Below are positions 17,562 to 24,941 of a DNA stretch of 64,000 nt, one piece after another. The notes beneath the pieces are model-generated. The model was not told the DNA's origin, did no database searches, and saw only the letters and a list, made by a program, of their open reading frames with translations. Source of the stretch: an uncultured Isoptericola sp. Lineage in GTDB: Bacteria; Actinomycetota; Actinomycetes; Actinomycetales; Cellulomonadaceae. The stretch is taken from NCBI GenBank assembly GCA_947497265.1, contig CANMFP010000012.1:34483-98482 (forward strand). The letters run 5' to 3'. A program made the translations under genes and the position numbers. The stretch's first letter is position 1, and each line of letters starts with the position of its first letter.

Positions 17562-18452
17562 CTACCGCAGCGCCTGGCGGGTGCGTCCCACCAGTCTCGT
17601 CCCGTCCCGGACGATATCGTCGGCCACCGCGACGATCACGGTGTGCCCGATCTCCTCGAGCCACCGGCGACGGCGGACGTCATCTCGCCACTGCTCCTTG
17701 TCGGTCCGATGCTGGTCACCGTCGTACTCGATGACCACCCTCTGTGCCGGATAGAGCAGGTCGCACCGCTTCACGTACGTCCCGTCGGCGAGACGAACCA
17801 CCTCGTTCACGACGGGACACGGCAAGCCGGCACCGGTCAGGAGCAGACGCGTGCGCGTCTCCATGACCGAGTCCGTGCCCGGCCGGACCCGCGAGAGCTG
17901 GTCGCGCACCTGCGCGATGCCCTTCACCTTTCGGGTCGCCTCGGCCTTGCGCTGTAGCTCCGCCACCGAGGTGAGCATCCACTTGCGCCGGAGGAACGAG
18001 TCACCGAGCACCACGACATCGTCCGGGAGTCGCAGACCGACACCGACATGGACGAAGGTCTGCGCCGGCGCCGTCACGCGCAACCCGCCGACGTCCACGA
18101 CGTCGAGGCTCTCCTGCCTGCTCCGGTGTGCCACGACCCCGGGCCTCTGGGCACGTTCCGCAGGGTTCGACGAGATGACGTGCAGCGCGTCGTCCTGGGC
18201 GATCGTCCAGGGCACGTCGACGCCGAGCAGGCGCAGTGCCGTCCCGTGGCTGAAGGCGACGGAGTCGTCCAGCACGGTCGCGAGGGCGCGGCAGCGGGTG
18301 AGGAAGTCCTGGTGCTGCGGGCCCGGGACACGGACGCCGTGAAAGGGAGCCACCAAGGAGTCGCCGATACGCAGCGATTCGGCGGAGGTACCGCGGCCGA
18401 TCGCTGATCGCACGGAGAAGGGCGAGGCGGCTCTGTGATCGGGCGTCGACAT
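17562..18452 (-). CDS. DUF559/Vsr-like nuclease-domain protein with AbiEi-like N-terminus
   Basis: A 296-residue protein. The N-terminal 180 residues resemble actinobacterial antitoxin AbiEi-like regions (VAFSHGTALRLLGVDVP, LRVTAPAQTFVHVG). The C-terminal 100 residues match the DUF559/very-short-patch-repair endonuclease fold: CDLLYPAQRVVIEYDGDQH with the acidic catalytic core, then TDKEQWRDDVRRRRWLEEIGHTVI. The D-x-x-x-x-x-x-x-E-Y-D-G-D pattern fits a PD-(D/E)XK nuclease. Such genes are common and often multi-copy in actinobacteria, with no settled function. It is bracketed by two copies of the 72-bp palindrome, which may mark a transferable cassette. Confidence 0.8.
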   Translation of the reverse strand: MSTPDHRAASPFSVRSAIGRGTSAESLRIGDSLVAPFHGVRVPGPQHQDFLTRCRALATVLDDSVAFSHGTALRLLGVDVPWTIAQDDALHVISSNPAERAQRPGVVAHRSRQESLDVVDVGGLRVTAPAQTFVHVGVGLRLPDDVVVLGDSFLRRKWMLTSVAELQRKAEATRKVKGIAQVRDQLSRVRPGTDSVMETRTRLLLTGAGLPCPVVNEVVRLADGTYVKRCDLLYPAQRVVIEYDGDQHRTDKEQWRDDVRRRRWLEEIGHTVIVAVADDIVRDGTRLVGRTRQALR

Positions 18453-18517
18453 GCACCGACCGTGCCAGAACGGGCACCTCGGCGAGGTCGCCTATCCACA
18501 GCCCCGGGCGACCATCG

Positions 18518-18590
18518 ATTGTGGGCGCGATTTCTGGGCCGTGGATGCCCCCCAAAAGGGGCATATCAGGCCAGAAATCGCGCCCACAAC
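18518..18590. repeat. 73-bp palindromic element, copy 3
   Basis: Same arms as copies 1 and 2, except that the first base is A instead of G. The loop contains a clean inner hairpin, ATGCCCC/GGGGCAT around CCAAAA. It lies between the start of the DUF559 gene and the 3' end of the UspA gene, 9 bases from the latter. Confidence 0.93.
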
Positions 18591-18599
18591 ATCACGGGG

Positions 18600-19541
18600 T
18601 CAGGCGGCGGGGTCGGCCTGCATCTCTTCGTCGCAGCGACGGGTGACGACCAGCACCGGGCACTGGGAGTGGTGCAGCACCGCCTGGCTCGTCGAGCCGA
18701 GGAGCAGCCCGCGGAAACCGCCACGCCCTCGTGAGCCGACCACGACGAGGTCGGCCGCCGACGAGAACTCGGTGAGCAGCTCGGCCCCCGACCCGTCCAG
18801 CACGTGGCGCTTGATCGTGAGGCCCGGATGCTCCGCCTGGATCTGGTCGACGATCACGTCCAGCCCCGCCTCCACGTCCGCGAGCACCTGCTCGTGATCG
18901 ATCTGGGACGGCAGCCAGGCGAGCACCCCGGCGCCCGACCCGAGCGGCACGCCGGCGACTGCGACCAGCTCGGCATCCCACGACTTCGCCTGGTCGACGG
19001 CGTACCGCAGTGCGACCTCGGACGTCGGCGAACCGTCGACGCCGACGACGATCCGGCTGACCTCGTGGACGGTGTCACCGTCGCGGCGCCGCGGGTCGTC
19101 GGCACCCTCACGGTGCGGGACCACGACCGTCGGGCAGTGCGCGTGCGCCGGCAGCGCCGACGACACGGTGCCGAGCAGACGCTCCGTGAAACCGCCACGG
19201 CCGCGGGTGCCCACCACGGCGAGCGAGTGCTCGGACGACATCTCGACGAGCACACCCGCCGCGTCCCCCGTGGCGACCGTGCCCTGCACCGGGACGCCGA
19301 GCGGTGCGACCCGCGCCTCGGCCTCCGCGAGCACTGCCTTGGCACCTTCGGCGATCGCCGTGTCGTCGAGCGCCGCGTATCCGCCGTCGAGCGACGCCGC
19401 CGTGAAGGAGGGCAGCGAGTAGCTGCACACGATGTGCAGCCCCCATCCGACCCGCTGGGCGTACGCCGCCGCCCAGTCCAGGGCGTGCAGGCTCGCGGTC
19501 GAGCCGTCGACTCCCACTAGGACGACCTCTGGACGTGTCAT
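18600..19541 (-). CDS. tandem universal stress protein (two UspA domains)
   Basis: A 313-residue cytoplasmic protein made of two UspA domains (about residues 1-150 and 160-300). Each has the ATP-binding signature G-2x-G-9x-G-S/T: GTRGRGGFTERLLGTVSS in the first and GSRGRGGFRGLLLGSTSQ in the second. Each starts with an acidic VGVDGS strand. Two-domain proteins of this kind bind ATP and are linked to dormancy and redox stress in mycobacteria; the role here is inferred. The ATG at 19541 is chosen because conserved UspA sequence begins at MTRPEVVLVGVDGS. Confidence 0.92.
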   Translation of the reverse strand: MTRPEVVLVGVDGSTASLHALDWAAAYAQRVGWGLHIVCSYSLPSFTAASLDGGYAALDDTAIAEGAKAVLAEAEARVAPLGVPVQGTVATGDAAGVLVEMSSEHSLAVVGTRGRGGFTERLLGTVSSALPAHAHCPTVVVPHREGADDPRRRDGDTVHEVSRIVVGVDGSPTSEVALRYAVDQAKSWDAELVAVAGVPLGSGAGVLAWLPSQIDHEQVLADVEAGLDVIVDQIQAEHPGLTIKRHVLDGSGAELLTEFSSAADLVVVGSRGRGGFRGLLLGSTSQAVLHHSQCPVLVVTRRCDEEMQADPAA

Positions 19542-19636
19542 GTCGCGCCTCCCGTCATGTCCGGACCTCAGCGTCCGGAGCCACCTTGGTTCAAGGGTAA
19601 CGAAAGACGCCCGCAAGGTGTAGCAAAGCGGAAGCA

Positions 19637-19673
19637 CGACGCCCCGACGTCCACGGGGAACGTCGGGGCGTCG
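19637..19673 (-). terminator. hairpin terminator after the first NlpC/P60 gene
   Basis: A perfect 14-bp stem (CGACGCCCCGACGT and complement) lies 22 bases after the stop of the NlpC/P60 gene on the minus strand. Confidence 0.8.
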
Positions 19674-19695
19674 ATAGTGCTGCTCGGCAGGAGCC

Positions 19696-20517
19696 TCAGC
19701 CGGTGACTCGCAGGAACACCGGGCTGGACTGCCACAGGCTGCTCTGACGGACCGTCCATCCGCCCGGGCGCGTGGCCTCGATCTGCTGACCGTTGCCGAT
19801 GTAGATCGAGATGTGACCGGGCGACCAGATGAGGTCACCGGGCTGCGCCTCGGCGCGCGACACCACGGTGGTGGCGGACGAGCTACGGATCTGGCTGGAC
19901 GAACGCGGCAGCGACGTCACGCCGACCTGGGCGTAGGCGTAGGTCACCAGGCCCGAGCAGTCGAACCCGGACGGCGAGGCGCCACCGACCACGTACTTGG
20001 TGCCGATGTACCGGGCGGCGATCGAGGCGACCTGCGAGCCGCGCGAGCCGTCCGCGGCGGGGGCCGCTGCGGACTCAGTGCTCGCAGCCGAGGTGTCGGC
20101 GCTCGTCGTGCTGGTGTCGACGGCGGTGCGCTCGGACGAGCGGGACGGCGCGACCTCGCGGACGGGCTCCGGCTCCGGCTCGGGTGCCGCCTTGATCTCG
20201 GCCGCCTTGGCGACCTTGGGCGTGATCTTCTCGACGGAGACCTTGGCCTCGGCGTCCACGGTGACGACGGGGGCCGCCTCGAGAGCCGTGCGAGCCTGGT
20301 CGGTCAGCGCGCCGAGGTCAACGGTGCTGAGCTTCTTCGCCGCGTCGTTGTCGACCGGGGCGGCCTGCGCCGCAGTGGCGCCACCGATGGTCGAGACGAG
20401 CAGGCCACCAGCGGTGGCCACGACGGCGGCCCGACGGCCGGCAGCCGCGGACGGCGCAGCCAGCATCGGACGGCGTGCGGCACGGTGCTTGCCGCGCGTC
20501 CTGGATGGTGCGTTCAC
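19696..20517 (-). CDS. secreted NlpC/P60 peptidoglycan hydrolase A
   Basis: A 273-residue secreted cell-wall hydrolase, probably a D,L-endopeptidase. The N-terminus has an unusual long Arg-rich leader followed by a hydrophobic signal segment (VVATAGGLLVSTIGG) and AQAAP at the cleavage region, about residue 53. A low-complexity Glu/Pro and Ser/Thr linker follows. The C-terminal NlpC/P60 domain carries the catalytic Cys in GFDCSGLV, the His in GHISIYIG and the third residue region near QIEATRPG. It is a paralogue of the gene at 20970; their first 130 residues are nearly identical. The gene is preceded by a ydaO-type riboswitch. GTG start. Confidence 0.92.
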   Translation of the reverse strand: MNAPSRTRGKHRAARRPMLAAPSAAAGRRAAVVATAGGLLVSTIGGATAAQAAPVDNDAAKKLSTVDLGALTDQARTALEAAPVVTVDAEAKVSVEKITPKVAKAAEIKAAPEPEPEPVREVAPSRSSERTAVDTSTTSADTSAASTESAAAPAADGSRGSQVASIAARYIGTKYVVGGASPSGFDCSGLVTYAYAQVGVTSLPRSSSQIRSSSATTVVSRAEAQPGDLIWSPGHISIYIGNGQQIEATRPGGWTVRQSSLWQSSPVFLRVTG

Positions 20518-20530
20518 GTGTTCCCTCTCC

Positions 20531-20662
20531 TGTCGCCTACGAGGTCAGCTGTCGGGTTCGGGTGGGAGAAATCACCCGGCCGCACGGTACTTGCGCACTG
20601 TGCGGCTTCACCCCAAGGACACCGTCTCCGATGCCCGGAAGTGGGTCCCCCGCTCCTGCCGG
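20531..20662 (-). promoter_or_regulatory. cyclic di-AMP riboswitch (ydaO/yuaA type), copy A
   Basis: Read on the minus strand, the leader contains GAGCGGGGGACCCACTT at its 5' side and, about 80 bases later, CCCGACAGCTGACCTCGTAG at its 3' side. These are the two most conserved blocks of the ydaO c-di-AMP aptamer. The same blocks appear upstream of the paralogous gene. The aptamer ends about 13 bases before the GTG start. In actinobacteria this riboswitch class controls NlpC/P60 and Rpf-type wall hydrolases and turns expression off when c-di-AMP is high. Up to the start codon, the rest of the gap holds only promoter-like sequence. Confidence 0.88.
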
Positions 20663-20762
20663 CGGTCTTGGTTCCCTGACCGGTGGCAGGACTCGGCGTC
20701 CGATCAGGATCCGGAAGAGTGCTCTACCGGACGTGGAAACGGTAGCGGATCCGAGCGGACAT

Positions 20763-20778
20763 GTCACGTTTAGGTCAC
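20763..20778 (-). promoter_or_regulatory. MtrA-like direct repeat upstream of riboswitch A
   Basis: On the minus strand GTGAC-N6-GTGAC, about 100 bases upstream of the aptamer. The same arrangement with nearly the same spacer occurs at 22016 upstream of the second riboswitch. GTnAC direct repeats are bound by the response regulator MtrA, which controls wall-hydrolase genes in actinobacteria. Binding here is inferred. The DNA between this site and the next terminator (20779-20918) shows nothing I can identify. Confidence 0.45.
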
Positions 20779-20918
20779 GGTGATGTGCGACGCAGGCCGC
20801 AGCGCACCTCCGGAACCCCTTGGACGCCCCGCAGACGCCCGCGCTCACGCTCCCCGGACACGTCCCCGCACGAGCGACGACGGGCGCCCTGCGCCCCCTG
20901 GAGCCCCGGACGCGACAA

Positions 20919-20948
20919 GACCCCACCGCGCAGATGCGCGATGGGGTC
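20919..20948 (-). terminator. hairpin terminator after the second NlpC/P60 gene
   Basis: A 14-bp stem (GACCCCACCGCGCA paired with its complement, one G-U type mismatch) with a two-base loop lies 21 bases after the stop of the upstream hydrolase gene. Confidence 0.75.
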
Positions 20949-20969
20949 TCGGTCGGCGTGGCGGGAGTG

Positions 20970-21761
20970 TCAGCCCACGCGGATGAACGTGGGGTTCGAC
21001 TGCCAGATGTTGCGGAACTGGATCGTCTTGCCCGGACGGGGGGCATCGATCTGGGTGTTGCCGCCGGCGTAGATGCCGATGTGGCCCGGGGTCCAGATGA
21101 GGTCACCCGGCTGAGCGTTCGCGCGCGACACGACCGTGCCTGCGTAGCGCTGCTCCGAGGAGGAGCGGGACAGCGTGATACCGGCCTGCGCATAGACGTA
21201 CGAGGTGAAGCCGGAGCAGTCGAAGCCGGACGGCGTCGTGCCGCCGGAGACGTATGGGACACCCACGTAGCGCGAAGCGATCGAGATGATGTTCGACCCG
21301 TTGGCCGAGGCCGGCGCGTCTGCCGTCGAGGAGGACGACGACGACTCGGTGCTGCTGCTCGACTCGACGGCGGTGCGCTCACCCGAACGGGACGGGGCGA
21401 CCTCGCGGACGGGCTCCGGCTCCGGCTCCGGTGCCGCCTTGATCTCGGCGGCCTTGGCGATCTTGGGGGTGACCTTCTCGACGGACATCTTGGCGTCGGC
21501 GTCGACGGTGACCACAGGGGCCGCCTCGAGGGCCGTCCGAGCCTGGTCGGTCAGCGCGCCGAGGTCGACGGTGCTGAGCTTGTTGGCCGCGTCGTTGTCG
21601 ACCGGAGCGGCCTGTGCTGCGGTGGCGCCACCGATAGTCGAGACGAGCAGGCCACCAGCGGTGGCCACGACGGCGGCCCGACGGCCAGCAGCCGCGGACG
21701 GCGCAGCCAGCACGGGACGGCGTGCGGCACGGTGCTTGCCACGCGTGGTGCGAGCAGTCAC
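20970..21761 (-). CDS. secreted NlpC/P60 peptidoglycan hydrolase B
   Basis: A 263-residue secreted wall hydrolase, paralogue of the gene at 19696. The first 130 residues (Arg-rich leader, hydrophobic segment, AQAAPVDNDAA, the PEPEPEPVREVAPSRS linker) are almost identical in the two proteins. The catalytic domains have diverged: here the motif is GFDCSGFTSYVY and GHIGIYAG. A long poly-Ser linker separates the two parts. The GTG at 21761 has a strong AAGGAGAGG site. Its own riboswitch and promoter repeat lie upstream, so the duplication covered the regulatory leader too. Confidence 0.92.
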   Translation of the reverse strand: MTARTTRGKHRAARRPVLAAPSAAAGRRAAVVATAGGLLVSTIGGATAAQAAPVDNDAANKLSTVDLGALTDQARTALEAAPVVTVDADAKMSVEKVTPKIAKAAEIKAAPEPEPEPVREVAPSRSGERTAVESSSSTESSSSSSTADAPASANGSNIISIASRYVGVPYVSGGTTPSGFDCSGFTSYVYAQAGITLSRSSSEQRYAGTVVSRANAQPGDLIWTPGHIGIYAGGNTQIDAPRPGKTIQFRNIWQSNPTFIRVG

Positions 21762-21776
21762 GTTCAACCTCTCCTT

Positions 21777-21905
21777 GTCGCCTACGAGGTCAGCTGTCGG
21801 GTTCGGGTGGGAGAAAACACCCGGCCACCGAGAACTCGCGCTCTCGACGACTTCACCCCAAGGACACCGTCTCCGGTGCCCGAAAGTGGGTCCCCCGCTC
21901 CTGCC
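21777..21905 (-). promoter_or_regulatory. cyclic di-AMP riboswitch (ydaO/yuaA type), copy B
   Basis: Same conserved blocks as copy A on the minus strand: GAGCGGGGGACCCACTTTCG at the 5' side and CCCGACAGCTGACCTCGTAG at the 3' side, with a divergent central stem (GAGAGCGCGAGTTCTC). The 5' and 3' consensus blocks are conserved between copies while the central hairpin differs in sequence but keeps pairing, which supports a structured RNA. It controls the NlpC/P60 gene at 20970. Confidence 0.88.
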
Positions 21906-22015
21906 AGCGGTCATTCGTGGAAACCAGGACGGCGGCAGGGTTAGGCGTCCGTCCCGGTACTCGCCGGAGGAATCTCCCGCGAGCGTGTCCGACCGTACCC
22001 GAACCGGCTGGCGAT

Positions 22016-22031
22016 GTCACGTTCCGATCAC
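22016..22031 (-). promoter_or_regulatory. MtrA-like direct repeat upstream of riboswitch B
   Basis: On the minus strand GTGAT-N6-GTGAC, with spacer and flanks very similar to the site at 20763. It lies about 110 bases upstream of the second aptamer. Shared placement before both paralogous hydrolase genes supports a common transcriptional regulator; MtrA is the likeliest candidate by consensus. Confidence 0.45.
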
Positions 22032-22070
22032 GGGCACGCCGGGCGCCCCCGCAGGAGGCTCCCGAAGCGC

Positions 22071-22769
22071 TCAGCGCGCCGCGACGAACAGGTGCTTGGC
22101 GAGGTCCTCGGGCAGCTCGAGGCCCTCGTCGGCGCCCGAGGCCTGCACGGCGTAGTAGTCGCCGATCGCTCTCGCCTGGACGCGCGTGCCAGGCAGCAGC
22201 CCGACCTTCGCCAGCCGTGCGAGGAACTCGTCGTCGACCTGGACGGGCTCGGCGATGCGCTGCAGCACGACCGTCACCTCGTCGGAGCCGCCCCGCAGGA
22301 AGGTCGGCAGCGACTGCACGCCGTCGAGGAACGGCACGTCCTCGTACTGCTCGCCCAGCTCGGACAGTCCCGGGATCGGGTTGCCGTAGGGGTCGTGGTG
22401 CGGGTGGTCGAGGAGTGTGACGAGGCGCCGTTCGACGAGGTCGCTCATGACGTGCTCCCAGCGGCACGCCTCGTTGTGGACGTGCTCCCAGTCCAGCTTG
22501 ATGACGTCGGTGAGGAGCCGCTCCGCCAGCCGGTGCTTGCGCATGACGCGGGTCGCCTTCGACCTGCCGTCGTCCGTGAGCTCGAGGTGGCGGTCGCCCG
22601 TGACGATCACCAGGCCGTCCCGCTCCATCCGCGCGATCGTCTGCGAGACCGTGGGCCCCGAGTGACCGAGGCGCTCCGCGATCCGTGCACGGAGCGGCGT
22701 GATGCCCTCCTCACCGAGCTCGTAGATCGTCTTGAGGTACATCTCGGTGGTGTCGATCAGGTCGGTCAC
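22071..22769 (-). CDS. DtxR/IdeR family metal-dependent regulator
   Basis: A 232-residue iron- or manganese-dependent repressor. The winged helix (residues about 1-65) starts VTDLIDTTEMYLKTIYELGEEG and contains LRARIAERLGHSGPTVSQTIARM. The dimerisation domain has HRLAERLLTDVI and the metal ligands in HNEACRWEHVMSD with the Cys and Glu of the primary site, then HPHHDPYGNPIP. A C-terminal SH3-like domain covers about 150-230, so the protein is full length. The GTG at 22769 matches the family's usual N-terminus (M-DLIDTTEMYL). In relatives this regulator controls siderophore and iron storage genes; no such gene lies here. Confidence 0.93.
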   Translation of the reverse strand: MTDLIDTTEMYLKTIYELGEEGITPLRARIAERLGHSGPTVSQTIARMERDGLVIVTGDRHLELTDDGRSKATRVMRKHRLAERLLTDVIKLDWEHVHNEACRWEHVMSDLVERRLVTLLDHPHHDPYGNPIPGLSELGEQYEDVPFLDGVQSLPTFLRGGSDEVTVVLQRIAEPVQVDDEFLARLAKVGLLPGTRVQARAIGDYYAVQASGADEGLELPEDLAKHLFVAAR

Positions 22770-22816
22770 GTCCACTCCCGTCTTGAGGCCCGGGCCTAGT
22801 CTATTCGCACACGTCA

Positions 22817-22846
22817 CCGTTCGAACGTCCTCGCACGTGCGAACGG
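22817..22846. promoter_or_regulatory. inverted repeat in the dtxR-serC gap
   Basis: CCGTTCG and CGAACGG form a perfect 7-bp inverted repeat separated by 16 bases between divergent genes. The inner half CGTTCGAACG is itself palindromic. No DtxR box (TTAGGTTAG-like) is present here, so the site is probably for another regulator or part of the promoter. No function can be assigned. Confidence 0.3.
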
Positions 22847-22871
22847 ACACACCACGAGCCACGGAGCCCTC

Positions 22872-23999
22872 ATGACCCTGCAGATCCCCTCGTCGCTGCT
22901 GCCGTCGGACGGCCGGTTCGGCTCCGGTCCGTCGAAGGTTCGCACGGCTCAGGTCATGGCTCTGGGTGCGGCCGGGGACCCGGCCCGGCCCGTGCTCGGC
23001 ACCTCGCACCGGCAGCCTGCCGTGAAGGACCTGGTCCGCCGGGTGCGCGCGGGCCTCGCGGACCTCTTCGACCTTCCCGACGGCTACGAGGTCGTGCTGG
23101 GCAACGGGGGGTCGACGGCGTTCTGGGAGGTGGCGACGGCGTCTCTCGTCCGTGAGCGGGCCCAACACGCGACGTTCGGCGAGTTCGGCGCCAAGTTCGC
23201 GGCATCGACGCGCCGTGCACCGTTCCTGACCGACCCGGAGGTCGTCGAGGCCGCACCGGGGAGCGTGGCGTACCTCGCGCCGTCGGACGCCGTGGACGTC
23301 TATGCCTCTCCCCACAACGAGACGTCGACGGGTGCGATGGCGCCGGTTCGCCGGCCGGCGGGGAGCGACCAGCTCCTCCTGACGGACGCGACGTCGGGCG
23401 CGGGCGCCCTGCCCGTGGATGTCCGTGAGACGGACGTGTACTACTTCGGCCCGCAGAAGGCCTTCGGGGCCGACGGCGGCCTGTGGCTCGCGCTGTGCAG
23501 CCCGGCCGCGATCGAGCGGGCCGCCGAGGTCGAGCCGTCCGGCGGCGGCCGCTGGGTGCCCGAGTTCCTGTCGCTGACGACGGCACTGGCGAACTCGCGG
23601 CAGGACCAGACGCTGAACACCCCGGCGGTCGGCACGCTCGTGATGCTCGCCGACCAGGTCGAGTGGATCCTCGGCCAGGGCGGGCTCGCGTGGTCGACGG
23701 CGCGCTGCGCCCGCTCCGCCGAGATCCTCTACGGCTGGGCGGGGTCCCGCGACTGGGCGACCCCGTTCGTCGAAGATCCGGCGGAGCGGTCCACCGTGGT
23801 GGGGACGATCGACCTGGACGTCGCGGTCGACGCGAGCGCCGTCGTCGGACACCTGCGGGACAACGGGGTGCTCGACGTCTTCCCGTACCGCAAGCTGGGC
23901 CGCAACCAGATCCGGGTCGGGATGTTCCCCGCGGTGGAACCGTCCGACGTCGAGGCACTGGTCAACTGCGTAGATTATCTCGTCGACCGCCTCGCGTGA
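22872..23999 (+). CDS. serC: phosphoserine transaminase
   Basis: Second step of serine synthesis, converting 3-phosphohydroxypyruvate and glutamate to phosphoserine. The 375-residue product matches the actinobacterial SerC type: FGSGPSKVR at residues 16-24, VLGTSHRQ (substrate-phosphate binding), LGNGGSTAFWE, the PLP-contact DATSGAGALPVD and the PLP lysine in YFGPQKAFGADGGLW. The Lys of QK is the Schiff-base residue. The ATG is the only plausible start. It is divergent from the DtxR-type gene with a 102-base gap. Confidence 0.95.
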   Translation: MTLQIPSSLLPSDGRFGSGPSKVRTAQVMALGAAGDPARPVLGTSHRQPAVKDLVRRVRAGLADLFDLPDGYEVVLGNGGSTAFWEVATASLVRERAQHATFGEFGAKFAASTRRAPFLTDPEVVEAAPGSVAYLAPSDAVDVYASPHNETSTGAMAPVRRPAGSDQLLLTDATSGAGALPVDVRETDVYYFGPQKAFGADGGLWLALCSPAAIERAAEVEPSGGGRWVPEFLSLTTALANSRQDQTLNTPAVGTLVMLADQVEWILGQGGLAWSTARCARSAEILYGWAGSRDWATPFVEDPAERSTVVGTIDLDVAVDASAVVGHLRDNGVLDVFPYRKLGRNQIRVGMFPAVEPSDVEALVNCVDYLVDRLA

Positions 24000-24093
24000 T
24001 CTACTGAGCGAGAATTTCACCCGCTCTCCTGCTAGCCTTCCCGACATATCTCGCATACACGACATGCGTGACGCGTCAGAGAGGATGCCGGGG

Positions 24094-24861
24094 ATGGACC
24101 ACTTCACATACGGGATGCTGACGCCACTGGCGGGCTACATCGCCTCGTTCATCGGCTGCCTGACGGGACTCTCCGCGACGTCGCGGGCACGCGCGGCGAC
24201 GGGAGTGGCCGCCAAGAGCGTCTGGCTCGCCATCGGCGCGATCGCGATCGGCGGTACCGGGGTGTGGGTCATGCACTTCATCGCGATGCTCGGGTTCACC
24301 GTGCACGGCATGCCGATCAAGTACGACATCCCCCAGACCATCGCGTCCGCCCTGCTGGCGATGGTCGTCGTGGCGATCGGCCTGTTCATCGTCGGGTTCT
24401 TCGGCGACCGGATCGTCTACCTGCTCGGCGGCGGGCTCGTGGTGGGACTCGGCGTCGCCAGCATGCACTACATGGGTATGGCCGCGATGCAGATGAGCGG
24501 CGAGGTCAGCTACAACGGCGTCCTCGTGGCGGCGTCGCTGGTCATCGCCGTCGTCGCCGGTACCGCGGCACTGTGGCTGTGCGTCAACGTCCGGGGCTGG
24601 CTGCTGTCGACGGCCGCCGCGCTGGTGATGGCGGCCGCGGTGGCGGGCATGCACTACACGGGCATGGCCGCGATGGAGATGTCCGGCCCCATGGGCGAGG
24701 CGCCGCTGGGCACGTCGGCGACCGAGCTGTTGGCGCCCTTGATCGGCGGGGTCTTCCTCACCACCGTCGCGCTGATCTTCGTGGTCCTCATGTGGCCGAC
24801 GGAGGAAGAGATGCGCGAGCGGCAGCGGCTCGCCGAGCGCATCGCCCTCCCGCAGGGCTGA
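24094..24861 (+). CDS. MHYT-domain integral membrane sensor
   Basis: A 255-residue membrane protein with seven helices and three MHYT-type motifs: VMHFIAM, SMHYMGM and GMHYTGM. In the family, these His and Met residues sit on the outer side of the membrane and are thought to bind copper and sense redox gases. There is no output domain such as GGDEF, so it is a stand-alone sensor or transporter-like protein. The ATG at 24094 (MDHFTYGMLTP) fits the family start better than the upstream in-frame ATG at 24064. Confidence 0.9.
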   Translation: MDHFTYGMLTPLAGYIASFIGCLTGLSATSRARAATGVAAKSVWLAIGAIAIGGTGVWVMHFIAMLGFTVHGMPIKYDIPQTIASALLAMVVVAIGLFIVGFFGDRIVYLLGGGLVVGLGVASMHYMGMAAMQMSGEVSYNGVLVAASLVIAVVAGTAALWLCVNVRGWLLSTAAALVMAAAVAGMHYTGMAAMEMSGPMGEAPLGTSATELLAPLIGGVFLTTVALIFVVLMWPTEEEMRERQRLAERIALPQG

Positions 24862-24893
24862 ACCGCCGCGGCCGTCGGGCGCACCGCCCGCGA

Positions 24894-24941
24894 CGCGACC
24901 ACGCCCGCGCCGTCTGCTCAGGCGGCGCGGGCGTGGTCGCG
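24894..24941. terminator. hairpin terminator between convergent MHYT and MFS genes
   Basis: A perfect 19-bp stem (CGCGACCACGCCCGCGCCG and complement). The right arm covers the last codons of the MFS gene and the left arm follows the MHYT stop, so it can serve both. Confidence 0.75.

Noticed and set aside
22770..22871. DtxR box in the dtxR-serC gap
   Set aside because: No TTAGGTTAGGCTAACC-like sequence is present; the inverted repeat there is unrelated.
22770..24107. N-terminal extension of the DtxR-type regulator
   Set aside because: The frame is open upstream but runs antisense to serC; the family start at 22769 gives a normal 232-residue protein.
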